Assembly (NCBI GenBank): GCA_014529385.2
Contig: CM043967.1
Location: 81,166,278 to 81,230,277 of the forward strand
DNA from: Adiantum capillus-veneris
Taxonomy: Eukaryota; Streptophyta; Polypodiopsida; Polypodiales; Pteridaceae
DNA: 64,000 nucleotides
Reading direction: 5' to 3'
The number at the start of each line of letters is the position of its first letter. Position 1 is the first letter of the stretch. Under the pieces are notes generated by a model that saw only the letters and a program-made list of their open reading frames with translations, made no database searches and was not told the origin of the DNA. The position numbers and the translations under genes were made by a program. This document shows positions 1 to 10,100 of this stretch, piece after piece.

Positions 1-847
1 TGAAATGCACTTTAGGATTTGAAATTTCTCAATTTGAACTCCGTTTGACCTGTTTCTGAGAAATTTGTCCACTTTGCCAAAATTCTGCCATTTCAGGCTT
101 TCCGCAACTTTTTCCGAATTGTGCCCAATTTTTACCATGGGTTGCTCTTGTCATTAGGATCATCACCATCTATTCTTTTCTTTTTTCTGATCTCGTTTCA
201 CCTGTTTTTTTATTTTTCTTTTACTTTTATTAAGAAAATCCTAAAAAATAAAGGAAAATAGAAACTTGAAACCAAAAAATTCCAAAAATACACCATAATT
301 AGATAGTAACCCCGTGTATATGTATATAATTTGTGGTTTCTCGGCTTGGATTACCACTTTTTTCCACTTTTTGGCTCCAAAAACGCGCATATTTAGTCGT
401 ATTTACAAACTTGGAGACTCAAATTCATCATTTGATCTCTTATTATTGCAAAACAAGGTATATAAGGGCATAAAATTATCAATATCGACAATCAAATATA
501 AAAAATTCAAAATCATGTAAGACACTACCCTCGTAATATCATTTTCTTTGTTCTTATTGCTTGTAGTTCCTGTATACCTGTATACCTCCCCCCTTCCTAG
601 TCTGAGTCCTCCCGGACGACTATGAAGTGCCTGAGGGTGAAGCCGTGTAGTTGTTGTGGTCATGCATGGTGAATTCAATTGTAGAGCGATGAAATAGCAA
701 TATTTGCAATAATGCCGCTCTTTGTTTGATGGTCAGGCTTTTGGGCAATATTTGGGTTGTCTGTAGCACTGGCATTGTAGAATCAGTACCTGGGTTCTTG
801 TTTACATTTTTGTCCTTTTTTATAATCCAAATCTGCCTGTATTTTGC
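1..847. other. Distal tail of element A, no gene recognised
   Basis: AT-rich sequence beyond the stop of A's last coding block (minus strand). It probably is A's 3' untranslated region, because no new LTR start, target duplication or polypurine tract is visible. A short open stretch near 603-648 is too short to call. I see no similarity by eye to A's 5' LTR, so the 3' LTR is not here. Confidence 0.4.
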
Positions 848-1800
848 CTATGCTTGCCACAAACTCTTTGCTACCCAAATCTGCTTGACTTTAGGTTGTG
901 ATGGCTCTGTCCTTGAATACTGAGGATTCTCTGTTGATTGTACTGAAGGGAGTTCCTCTTTACAAATCTTTGGAATCCAAATTTGTTTGCTATGGCTTTG
1001 TGCTGTCATCAACTTCTTTGGAATCCAGATCCGTTTCACTGAATTTGGCTGTCTGAAATCACTCTGTTGTCTGGTGTTGAAGACTTTGTTTTCCATTTTT
1101 GTTCTCTCTGGCACAACTTTCTTTGGCTTCCATACCAACTTTGAGTCTGTCTTTATCCAAGGTTGAGCTGTGCGTGTATTTTCTGTCTTCCCTACCCATA
1201 TCTGAGATTTTGTCTTTGAGGAGCGTTCCGGTTGTGTAGACGTGGCTTTTGGTTGCCATCGCTCCTTCTTCACCTCTTTAGGTCGTTTACCTTTGTCATT
1301 GGATTCTTTGGCTTGCACCTGTACGGTTGCTTTGGAGAACGGAATGGATTGACTTTCCTCCTCATATTTGATGTTAACTGAATTTGAGCACCAATTAATC
1401 ATCGCATTGTACTGCTTTTGCCATGGTTGCCCTAGTAACAACGGATGTTGTGTAGCTTTGTCTTCAACCACATAAAACATATGTGGACACATATTGATTG
1501 ATCTGTACGTGCAGTAATGTGCATCCGATTGCCTTAATTGAGTGTGCTGAATAACTCTTCAACTCCTGTTTGGTAGTTTGCAGCTTAGTGTCATGTTTCA
1601 ATTGTTTGTACAAACTGACTGAAAGCAGGTTAGCTTGTGCTCCTGAATCCAATAGTGCTCTGGCATTAATCTGGTTTAGCCCTACTTTGACCTCGATGAT
1701 GGGCTCTACTTTGTCTTCACCCATCTCTGATACGCTGACTGCGTTTATTCGTAAGGCCGTTGTCGCTGATGCAGTAGTCTTCTTTTCTCCATTCTTTCTT
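848..1800 (-). pseudogene. Element A: second retropepsin-like domain plus W-x-P-K repeat tail after integrase
   Basis: Following the integrase on the minus strand, a reading frame with two frameshifts (near 1790 and 1500) encodes an aspartic-protease-like domain. The active-site motif LLDSGAQANLLS lies near 1640, and the C-terminal motif LLLGQPW near 1430 corresponds to the usual ILGRPW. About 170 residues follow, rich in K, Q and S, with spaced motifs QIWVGK, LVWKPK, RIWIPK, QIWIPK and QIWVAK, ending with the stop at 848. A already has a protease in the normal place (17017-17652), so this is a second copy in a position where plant Ty3 elements normally have nothing or an envelope-like gene. 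There is no transmembrane segment, which argues against an envelope. Function is unknown; a nucleic-acid or Gag-binding tail is a guess. Confidence 0.7.
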
Positions 1801-2679
1801 TTGCTTCAGCTTGCGCTTTCTCAACAATCTTTTTCTTTTTCTGAAGTCGCAGTCTATCTTGATGTATTTTGAGAAGCATGTCCTGGGTTAGTGGAAAATG
1901 ATACTTCTTCAATCTGCATCCACTAATCCAGTTTGGCATTTCTTCTCCTTCTAATATAGCAAGCTTGACGGCCCCGCTTGGTGATAGATCTTTAATCACA
2001 AGTGGTCCCATCCCTCGCTTTTTAAGTTTTTTTGCATGCTGTTTCAAAGTGTATACTAGGACAAAGTCCCCAATCTTAAACTCTTTAGTTCGTACATGCT
2101 TATCAAAGAACTTTTTTTGTCGCCTTTTCTGAGCGTAGATTGAAGCCACAGCTTTTAAGCGAAGCTCATCTGGCTTTTCAAGGTCGTTTATTCTATCTGA
2201 AAGCTCATGTCCTGTCCACTCTAATTCCTTAGCTACTCTCAGTGTTGGAACTAAAAATTCTATTGGTAAAATAGCATTCAAACCAAAAACCATGTTGTAT
2301 GGGGTCATTCCTATCGATGTTTTATATGCTACCCTATACGCCCATAATGTCGAATGCAATCTCTGGTCCCAATCAGTTCTCGACTCAGATACAATCTTTG
2401 TAAGAACCGTGCATATGGTTTTGTTCATCGCCTCAGATTTTCCATTGGCTTGTCGGTGATATGGAGCTGATTTACGATGTATTACCATGAATTCATCTAG
2501 AAGGATCTCTATCACTTCATTTATGAAGTGTGTGCCTCGATCACTCACAATTTCTATTGGTAATCCATATCGTACAAAGACGCATTCATACAGAAATTGT
2601 GCCATGGTCTTGGCATCAGCTTTTTGAGTTGCTTTTTCCTCAACCCACTTTGTTAGATAGTCCGTCGCCACAATGATGT
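1745..2679 (-). pseudogene. Element A integrase, DDE core and C-terminal domain
   Basis: Minus-strand piece of A's integrase, separated by B from its zinc-binding part at 13778-14547. The three acidic residues of the RNase-H-fold core are present: D in VATDYLTKW, D in VSDRGTHF and E in ANGKSEAMNK. The C-terminal region has a GPY/F-like segment (KKRGMGPLVIKDL) and an alkaline tail. No chromodomain is seen. The role would be strand transfer of A cDNA into chromosomes. The core itself is open; the copy is dead because B interrupts it just before the first catalytic D and because there are stops elsewhere in the polyprotein. Confidence 0.88.
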
Positions 2680-4368
2680 TGATAGCCGTTTTTCGGCTCT
2701 TTGTAATTGCCACAGTGAGTTACCTCACCCTACCAAAATCACCCAAACACTGTGGCTATCCCTACCATTTCACTGTACATAGGCGTGCGTGAGTCACGGG
2801 ACTTTTTCCATATCTTCTTAAAAAACCCTCAATTAGCTAGTCATTGGGCTAGTTGAGCCAAAAAAATAAAAAATATAAGTATATTATGGCCCATGCGTAT
2901 GTAGATATTTCTTTGTATATAGGGCCTAAATAAAATATTTTTTCATAATTATTTTGGTATTTATTTAAATATTTCTACTTAGGTGTGTGTTATTTATGCT
3001 CTGTACATTGCCTCACCATTACCACAATTTTTCATACTCTTTATTCCATATAGAAATATTTTCATGTAAGCTTCTCTTATATTTGGTGTAACTCCACCCC
3101 AGCAAAAATCCAAAAAAACTAGTTTTATTTATGTGTATATTTTTTCACTATTGTGATTTTTCCCTTCCTACATCTATTTTATTTTTTTCTAAAAAAATTA
3201 GAACACCAAAAATATTTATCTTTTATGGTAGCCTCATAATGAGAGAGATTTCTTTTGACCCCTTTATATTTTTTCCACTTATATTATTTATATTTGACAT
3301 GTACATATTTTTTAGACCCCTCAATATTTGATTTTCTTAGTTGTACTATTCATTTATATCCTAATCTCAACAATATCTTCAATTATAGACCTACCAAATA
3401 AGGTCAAGGGTAGGTGGCATGCATACATGCACTATGGAGGGCTCACTCTTGGAGGTATTCAAAAGAATCATCCAAAGAAGGACCCCACAAGGACCTTGTG
3501 CAGTGGAAAAAAACGGTCGGTTTTGCTGAATTTTTAAAGTTCACTTGCTCTCCGAATTTGAAAAGGTGATACAAACAAAAGTTGTAGCTCGTGGGCTGAA
3601 CTTTTGCCTCAAATTTTTTCATATTTTTTTGAGCTACGAGCTGTGAGCTATGATTTTATTAGTGGACCCCAATTTTCCCATGTTATGCAGCCACACTCTC
3701 TCTTCCACTTTATCATTTTCCTCTTTCACACACACACTTCTCCACTCATCATCCCCACCTCTCTCACCACTCCTCTCTGCACCCTACTCACCTTCTCCTC
3801 AACCTTGAAGAATAAGAGAAACCATGGTGAACTCATACCTCCCACACACAATTCCATTCCAAAATTGACCACCTAGTCTCATTTTTCCTCCTCCAATTTA
3901 CCCATATCTATAAAAAAAAACCACAAAATTCAGCCTCTTCTCTTAAAAGACAGCATCATGGTGGTTGATTACTCAGCTTCAATTACCTTGTCTCTCAAGG
4001 CAGGCCAAGAGTGGAGAAAAAATGTACCGTCAAAGCTAGTGGACCGTCAACAAGCGTCAAAATTGGCCCTACTCAAGACACTTGGAGCATCAACCTTGTA
4101 AGAAATCCACCTTTTCTTACCTCTTAAGAGTTTTTCTTCCTTATTTGTATCCTACATGGATACTCCCATTGTAAATATCCAATTCCATTTGTAAATTAAT
4201 ACTAACTCTACTAACACTAACCCACTATGAAAAGTCCTATCACCTCCATTTCTCTCCTCTCTCTTTCCCCACCAACTTCTTGATAATTCCAAGCAAAAGA
4301 AATTAGATAAATTGCTGAAAATCTAACCCAACCATGGTTAGAGGAGTAACCCTAGCCTTCAAAATTGC

Positions 4369-4375
4369 TATAAAA
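4369..4375 (+). promoter_or_regulatory. TATA box of element B 5' LTR
   Basis: TATAAAA in the context GCTATAAAAGGAGG. It should place the transcript start around 4400, so that U3 is ~1.7 kb and R-U5 ~0.86 kb. The same box is kept in the 3' LTR at 12883-12889. In the related element D this region has been deleted. Confidence 0.7.
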
Positions 4376-5034
4376 GGAGGGTGTAGCTAGCACAAAAGGG
4401 GGAGCCATAAGCAAGAGCACTATGCTATAGCTTGAGAAGCCAAGCTCAACCTCTCTACAAGGAGCTCTTGAGTGGAAGCTCATTGTCTTATGCATGTGCA
4501 TGTGTTGTAATAGGGGATTAGCAAGGGAACTCTATGCCATTTGTAAGAGAGAGAGTGTTCATTCAATTGAGAGTAGGAAATCTATCATTTCTCCTACTAG
4601 TGTAAGCCCAACATTTGCTGAATCAAGGAGGGTGGATTTGGACTAAGCTTGGATACTTTGTCTCCCTTCCAACGTGAAGTAATGGACAACAATGATGCGT
4701 AAGTGTCTTGGTGTTTTTTGTTAAGTTCTTGATAGCTTGTCTCTGGTGTTGTCATCAATCTAGCCATAAATCCCACATATTGTAAGAGGGCGACAGAGTG
4801 GAGAGGACTCCCCTGGCCTTAAGACAGTGATTGGGGTGGCTTTTCTTGTGATGTGTTGTGGTGAAATTACGCAAGCTATGTTGAAAAAATACTAATCTCA
4901 CTTTGATTTGTCATGACAGATTTGTAAGAAGGTATTAATGCAACAAGCACCCCCTCCCCCTTTCTCTCTCTTTCTTAAATATATAGTTGTGTTTGCTTGA
5001 TCATTGCCGATACGTTTTCAAAGTAGCCCGAGCA

Positions 5035-5037
<3 letters not shown>

Positions 5038-5088
<51 letters not shown>
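5038..5088 (+). repeat. (TC)n microsatellite in B 5' LTR
   Basis: Uninterrupted TC dinucleotides. The 3' LTR copy is at 13553-13603, and the D copies are much longer (27022-27101) or shorter (about 41275-41310), showing length instability within the family. Confidence 0.95.
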
Positions 5089-5090
<2 letters not shown>

Positions 5091-5265
5091 GCATCCTAGT
5101 TTGCATCCAAAACTAGGTGGTGCCCCAAATTTGTGTAGGGTTAGGTTGCGGGTTTGTGTGTGTGTTTGTTGTTTTTTCCAACCCCAACCCAATTGAGCAG
5201 CATGGGAGCCTAGAAGAGTGCTTGGAGGCCACTCTTCTTGTTGCCCGCCCCAGACCGCTTCAAAT

Positions 5266-5283
5266 TGGTGCCCCCACTGAGGA
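5266..5283 (+). other. Primer binding site of element B
   Basis: TGGTGCCCCCACTGAGGA begins three bases after the LTR end. C (21508), D (41077) and E (49889) carry near-identical sites, so these families use the same or closely related primer tRNA. I cannot name the tRNA without a search. Confidence 0.75.
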
Positions 5284-5336
5284 CGGCTTGTGTATTTTTG
5301 TGTAGAATCAACCTTTAGCATAGTCAAGTAGTTTGC

Positions 5337-5549
5337 ATGAATCACGAAAATTTGTATGATCCCTTCATTCCCATTGCAAGGCAAAAGGTACACATAATTG
5401 TTAGTACTAAGTTGCAATTTCAACGTGTCATTCGTAGAATTTTAGGTCCTCTTAGGTTGACCGAGATAAACGCTTCAGTAAATCCTTTTATTTTGCTTCT
5501 CATTAGGTACGACCTTAGTTTGGACGTCTATATTTTTGTTTTGTTTTAA
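5337..5549 (+). CDS. Leader ORF 1 of element B, conserved 70-residue protein
   Basis: Complete open frame between primer site and gag, starting ATGAATCACGAA. The product has no match I recognise. It contains FIPIARQKVHIIVSTKL, an FQR motif, an R-I-L-G-P-x-R-L segment, and ends ...LDVYIFVLF. Homologues are at 40810-41022 (D, minus) and 55445-55657 (H). Between B and H the codons for PIARQ differ at 4 of 5 positions and those for IIVSTKL at 6 of 7, all silently, which points to selection on the protein. It is also paralogous to leader ORF 2 just downstream. There is no signal peptide or membrane segment; the pattern is short strands and one amphipathic helix (inference). It precedes gag on the same genomic transcript and would need its own initiation. 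Confidence 0.75.
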   Translation: MNHENLYDPFIPIARQKVHIIVSTKLQFQRVIRRILGPLRLTEINASVNPFILLLIRYDLSLDVYIFVLF

Positions 5550-5570
5550 GTATTAGGTCATGCATAGACC

Positions 5571-5794
5571 ATGGATAATGGCCCAGGAATAGAGGTCTCC
5601 CCTTCCATTTCACTCCACACATTAGAATAAACATTCCAATTAGTAGGAAAATCCATTTTCAACAACGTATGGTGTTCATGTTTGGTGCCCAAAGAGTAGT
5701 AGAAATTCTCGCATCACCAAACCCTGTCATCCTACCTCTTATTGATTATCATAGGTCATTTGATGTGAATATCTTTTATTTTGTTGTAGAATAG
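5571..5794 (+). pseudogene. Leader ORF 2 of element B (1-nt frameshift near the start)
   Basis: Second ~70-residue leader protein, paralogous to ORF 1 and homologous to single leader ORFs in C (22227-22447), E (48935-49153), H (55224-55448) and D (40571-40788). Shared motifs: ISRKIHFQQ, VFMFGAQR, ASPNPVILPLIDY and SFDVNIF. The ATG at 5571 reads M-D-N-G-P-G as in D, but a lost T near 5597 puts the rest in another frame, which then stays open to the TAG at 5792. Function unknown. The frameshift in an otherwise intact young element may mean the protein is dispensable in cis or supplied by other copies. Confidence 0.7.
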
Positions 5795-5873
5795 ATTGCA
5801 AGCTAGATACATTATTGTGTAAATCTTTTTAAGAAAGAAAAACAAAAACGGCTGTCACTTTGAAATCAATTCA

Positions 5874-7187
5874 ATGGAAAGCCAACGCCAAATGTCTGGG
5901 TATCCTCTTTTCTTTGGAGAGCCTGGAGAGGATGCTGAATTATTTTTAGCGAATTTCAAGATGTCTTGCCGTATCAAGAGGATAATAACTGATCAAGAAC
6001 GTGTAGAAATGTTTGAGGTGGTCCTTAGGAAAGATGCTAGCACTTGGTTTGACTCTTTGGCTGAGGAAGTTAAGGGGAATTACACAGAAGTTTTGAATCG
6101 TTTTAAAAGATACTTCTTTGATCCCCAAAACACTCAAAAACTATGGCAAGACATTGTTTCTCATAAGCAAAAAGACTTAGATGACTACTACTTGTACAAG
6201 CAAGAGTTTCTACGTCTTTGGGCTCTATGGATACGAAATGTTGCTAACCCTGGTGATGGTGCAGAATTTATAAAGAAGGAGAGGTTCATAGCCGGACTCT
6301 TTCCTGACCTTAAGGTAAAAGTTGAGGCGGGTGCACCTGCTACCTTTGATGCAGCTGAAATTAGGGCTGCTGAGAAATATAGGAAACTCAAGTGCTTAAG
6401 GGGAGAGGTTCCAATAGAAGGTCTTAGACCCAAAGGTAAGTCACAAGCATCAACATCGAGGGAGCTTCCTGAGGTAACGGCGGAAGTAATTGAGAAGTTA
6501 AACGAATCTTTAAGCAGCCTGTCAATTCACCTTGCACAAGCTGTAGGTCCAAAGGGACAAGCAAAGAAGTCTGAAGAGCGAGATCCACGACCTAGGAGAG
6601 TCTTGCAATGTTGGAATTGCGGAGAGTCTGGACATGGGATGTATAATTGTCCTTGGCCCCGTGGGGAGCCAGGGAGACCTAACTTGAATTACCCAGTGAT
6701 GAATGCAGGTGAAGGAACTTGTCAACAACCAAGGCTTCTACAAAGACCAAATGGACCAAGACCACCTCCACAAGGGGTAGAAGGAGTTCCACCTTTGCCA
6801 GATCCAAATGTGCATGTGGTAGAGGTGACAAACTCAAATGAGGTTGACATGGAAGCAAATGGCATTAAGCGTGGCCGAGGAAAAGGTAAAGAGAAAGAGG
6901 GTGTCCCATCACAGAGTGACCATGGACAAGGCAAGAAGGCAAAGGAGACCAAGGAAGCTAAGAGGACTCGACGTCGTATCAATCTCCAAGACTTCCCTCT
7001 TGGACATGGTATGGCTCCATACAACCTGTTGGAAGACATGCGAGGTAAGGGTCCTGATATCTCATGGCCTCAGTTTCTTGCATTATGCCCACAAGTTAGG
7101 AGGGATTTAACAAAGGCAGTTAGCACTAGGAGAAAGGTAAAAGATAGTTTTCCTGTTGTAAAAATTGCACATGCTGAAATGAACTAG
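5874..7187 (+). CDS. gag: Element B Gag polyprotein
   Basis: 437-residue Gag: capsid-type region in the first ~170 residues (motifs ASTWFDSL, VLNRFKRYFFDP and the W-x-x-I-V segment typical of plant Retrotrans_gag domains), a basic linker, then a CCHC zinc knuckle C-W-N-C-G-E-S-G-H-G-M-Y-N-C near residue 246, a proline-rich stretch and a basic K/R-rich tail. It packages the RNA and forms the virus-like particle. The ATG at 5874 begins the conserved N-terminus and is shared with D. It ends at TAG 7185-7187, directly followed in the same frame by pol. Confidence 0.92.
   Translation: MESQRQMSGYPLFFGEPGEDAELFLANFKMSCRIKRIITDQERVEMFEVVLRKDASTWFDSLAEEVKGNYTEVLNRFKRYFFDPQNTQKLWQDIVSHKQKDLDDYYLYKQEFLRLWALWIRNVANPGDGAEFIKKERFIAGLFPDLKVKVEAGAPATFDAAEIRAAEKYRKLKCLRGEVPIEGLRPKGKSQASTSRELPEVTAEVIEKLNESLSSLSIHLAQAVGPKGQAKKSEERDPRPRRVLQCWNCGESGHGMYNCPWPRGEPGRPNLNYPVMNAGEGTCQQPRLLQRPNGPRPPPQGVEGVPPLPDPNVHVVEVTNSNEVDMEANGIKRGRGKGKEKEGVPSQSDHGQGKKAKETKEAKRTRRRINLQDFPLGHGMAPYNLLEDMRGKGPDISWPQFLALCPQVRRDLTKAVSTRRKVKDSFPVVKIAHAEMN
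7185..7187 (+). other. In-frame TAG separating gag and pol of B
   Basis: The codon sits in the context AAC-TAG-GAT-ATT and pol continues in the same frame without another stop. The D copy has GAG here (39172-39174, minus), so one base separates a fused gag-pol from a split one. Either B carries a nonsense mutation or Pol is made by stop readthrough. Confidence 0.85.
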
Positions 7188-10100
7188 GATATTACACCTG
7201 TGCTAGATTGTTACATAAAAGGAAAATTCGTTAGGAAAGGTCTAGTGGATGGGGGTGCACAAATTTGCATTATGACAGAAGGGCTCATGCAAAGACTAGG
7301 CATGCACATCCATGAGACACCTGAAATCAAAGTGAAAATGGCAAACAATAGCAAGGCTAGGTGCGTAGGCATTTGTAAAAATGTTTTTGTGGAGGCCTTT
7401 GGCATTAAGAAGGCAGTGGATTTCTATGTCATGTCTACCAAGGGAAATGGTTACCCATTTATCCTAGGAAGACCATGGCTAATGAAAATGCGAGCTTTGC
7501 AGGATTGGGAGAGTGGGAAATTAATTTGCAGGAATGACAATCATAAGAAGGTTGTCTTTGACATGAAGGAGCAACGCCAAGAGGATCTCCATGAAGAATC
7601 ATCTCAAAGTGAGACGGAAGAAGGTTGGACCGATAGCACTTCAGAAGAAGAAAGTAGCGGCAGCATTACTGCAGAGGAGTCTTCCATCGAAGTCATGGGG
7701 GTAAGGTTTAAGCCAAGCAACCAAGAGACCTCTTGTCAAGGCTTGGAGGAGGTAGGTCCTCAAGAGAACCAAAAGGTGGAAGATGAAGGAATGTTAGAAG
7801 GTATGTTTTCTAGAACACTTACAAAGGATGAAAGAGAGGAGTTCAAATGTGTGCTAAGGAAATTTCCGAGGCTTTTTGCTAAAGACTACACCGATGTGCG
7901 TGGAGTAGATGTTGTTCAGCACAAGATTGAGTTGAAGCCAGAGGCCACACCTAAGGCTCAAAAGCTACGAAGGCTAGGAGTCATTAAGGAGCAGGCTCTA
8001 CTCAAGGAGGTAAGAAAGCTTCTAGCAGCAAGTTTTATTTATCCAGTGGAGAATTCAGAGTGGGTCTCTCCCGTTGTTGTCACTCCTAAGAAAAACGGCA
8101 AGTGGAGGGTGTGTGTGGATTATCGTCCACTTAATGAGGCAACAAAAAGAGATCACTTTCCCCTCCCATTTCAGGATGAGATACTAAATGAAGTAGCTGG
8201 TCATGAGAAGTACACTGTGTGTGATGGCTACTCGGGTTACTTTCAAATAGGTATCGCATTGGAGGATCAATTGAAAACAACCTTTATCACTCCTTGGGGT
8301 TGTTATGATTTTAGAGTCATGCCATTTGGCCTGACAAATGCTCCTGCAACTTTCCAACGCTTCATGAACATGGTGTTTCAAGCATTCTTTGGAAAGTCCA
8401 TTAGGGTTTTTATTGATGATTTTTGCATTTATAGCTCAAAATCATTGCATCTACAAAGGGTAGAAGAAGGTTTAAAGAAGCTCTATGACATGGGAGGTCA
8501 ACTCAACCCCGACAAGTGTCACATAGCTGAGGATGAAGTGATCTTGCTTGGTCACAAGGTTTCCTATAAAGGCATTGAGGCGGATCCTTCAAAGGCAAAG
8601 GCTCTTATTGAGCTCCCCTCACCCAAGAATCTCAAAGAGGTCATATCATTCATTCAAAAAGTGAAGTATATGTCACGCTTTATTCACTTAGCTTCGGAGT
8701 TGCTTCATCCTTTGCAAAAGTTGACACAACAAGTAGAATTTGCATGGTCTGATGAGCTTGAAGAGTATTTTTGTAACATTAAAGTCATTTTGTCAGAGCT
8801 ACCAACACTCATGCCTCCTTGTTGGGAGTACACATTCTTTGTTAGCTCTAGTGTTGGAAGGGAAACAATTGGTGCTGTGTTGCTACAACAAGATCCCCAT
8901 AGTACAAGGATGCGACCCATCTACTTTGCTAGTAGGGTCATGAATGCTTTGGAGAGAGACTACACAGAAGCAGAACTCATGATGCTTTCTCTCATGTTTG
9001 CGGTGAGAAAGTTTAGATCCTACCTGCTACCAAAACCTTTTGTAATTCTCACTGCAGAGAATTTGTTCCCTTGGGTGTCATCTCAAATGAATCTTAGTAC
9101 TAGGATCTCAAAGTGGATTATGGAGTTGCAAGAGTTTCAATACTCTTTCAAGGTAGAAGATAGTGTGCGTGCACAATTGGCAGGGATTCTCACTTATAGG
9201 GTTCATGAAAAGGAGATTAAGGTGCCTGAAGTAAAGACCCTACCATTACCACCACCAAAAAGTATTCCTAATGCTTTTACCTTGTTCTTTGATGGAGCTT
9301 TTCGTCGAACCATAGGAAAAGCAGGGGGAGGGCTAGTGTTGCTCAACCCAAGTGGAGAGGTGGTCATGAAAGAAAAGTTCAATCTACCAAGTTCAGCTAG
9401 CAACAATGAAGCAGAATACGACACTCTAATTCATGGTTTGAAGATGTGCATTGGCCAAGGGATACAACGCCTCATGGTAAAGGGAGATGCACTTCTCATT
9501 GTTAAACAGATTTTAGGCATTTGCGCATGCAAGAATGAAAGCTTACGGACAAAAGTTCATGCCATTCGTAGATTGTTTAATCAATTTGAAGAAGTGCAAC
9601 TATATCATATTCCTAGGAAACAGAATGAAGATGCCGATTTACTTGCAGAGCAAGTGGTTACATGTGTTGAGAAAGAAGTGCAAGTCATCATGGTGGCAGC
9701 AACTGTCAAGCAACCGAGATACCAGGGATTGGAGTCATTGACTCCCATTATTAGCTACATTTTGGAGGGCGAGTTTCCACAAGACTTCACGAAGGCTCAG
9801 AAGAGGAGACTCATGAAGAAGGCAAGCGCATATCTCTTCCTAGAAGGCTCCCTCTATCAAAGAGGGAGGGATCAAGTATGCAGAAGAGTACCAACTATTG
9901 CGGAAATTCCAGCCATTCTAAAAGGTTTGCATGAAGAAGCATGTGGTGGTCATTTTGCCCAAGAATTAACTGTGAAGAAGATTTTGCTTGCGGGGTATGT
10001 TTGGCCAAGTCTGCATGTGGATGTCCAACATTGGTGTAAAAGTTGTCACAATTGTCAGGTAAATGGGAATAGAAGATTGGTTTATGGTCCAAGGCAAATC

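Larger units (their letters stand above)
2680..5262 (+). repeat. Element B 5' LTR (2583 bp)
   Basis: Direct repeat of 11182-13777. It begins TGATAGCC, followed at once by a small stem-loop (AGCCG-TTTTT-CGGCT), and ends CGCTTCA. It carries the TATA box at 4369 and a (TC)n tract at 5038-5088. Short reading frames inside (for example 3131-3331 and 3604-3876) are repeated identically in the other LTR because the LTRs are copies; I do not regard them as genes. Confidence 0.95.

Noticed and set aside
603-648. Short acidic peptide frame (VLPDDYEVPEGEAV) as an exon end
   Set aside because: Only 14 codons, with no supporting upstream frame or splice sites I can trust.
848-1492. Envelope-like gene after integrase in A
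   Set aside because: No signal peptide or transmembrane segment; the block has protease motifs and W-x-P-K repeats instead.
3131-3876. Small ORFs in B's 5' LTR, repeated at 11645-12390
   Set aside because: They are identical because LTRs are copies, and D's LTR does not keep them open; no sign of protein selection.
6722-7039. Antisense ORF of 105 codons over B gag, also seen over D gag
   Set aside because: Shadow of the conserved gag/linker codons; no domain and no independent signal.
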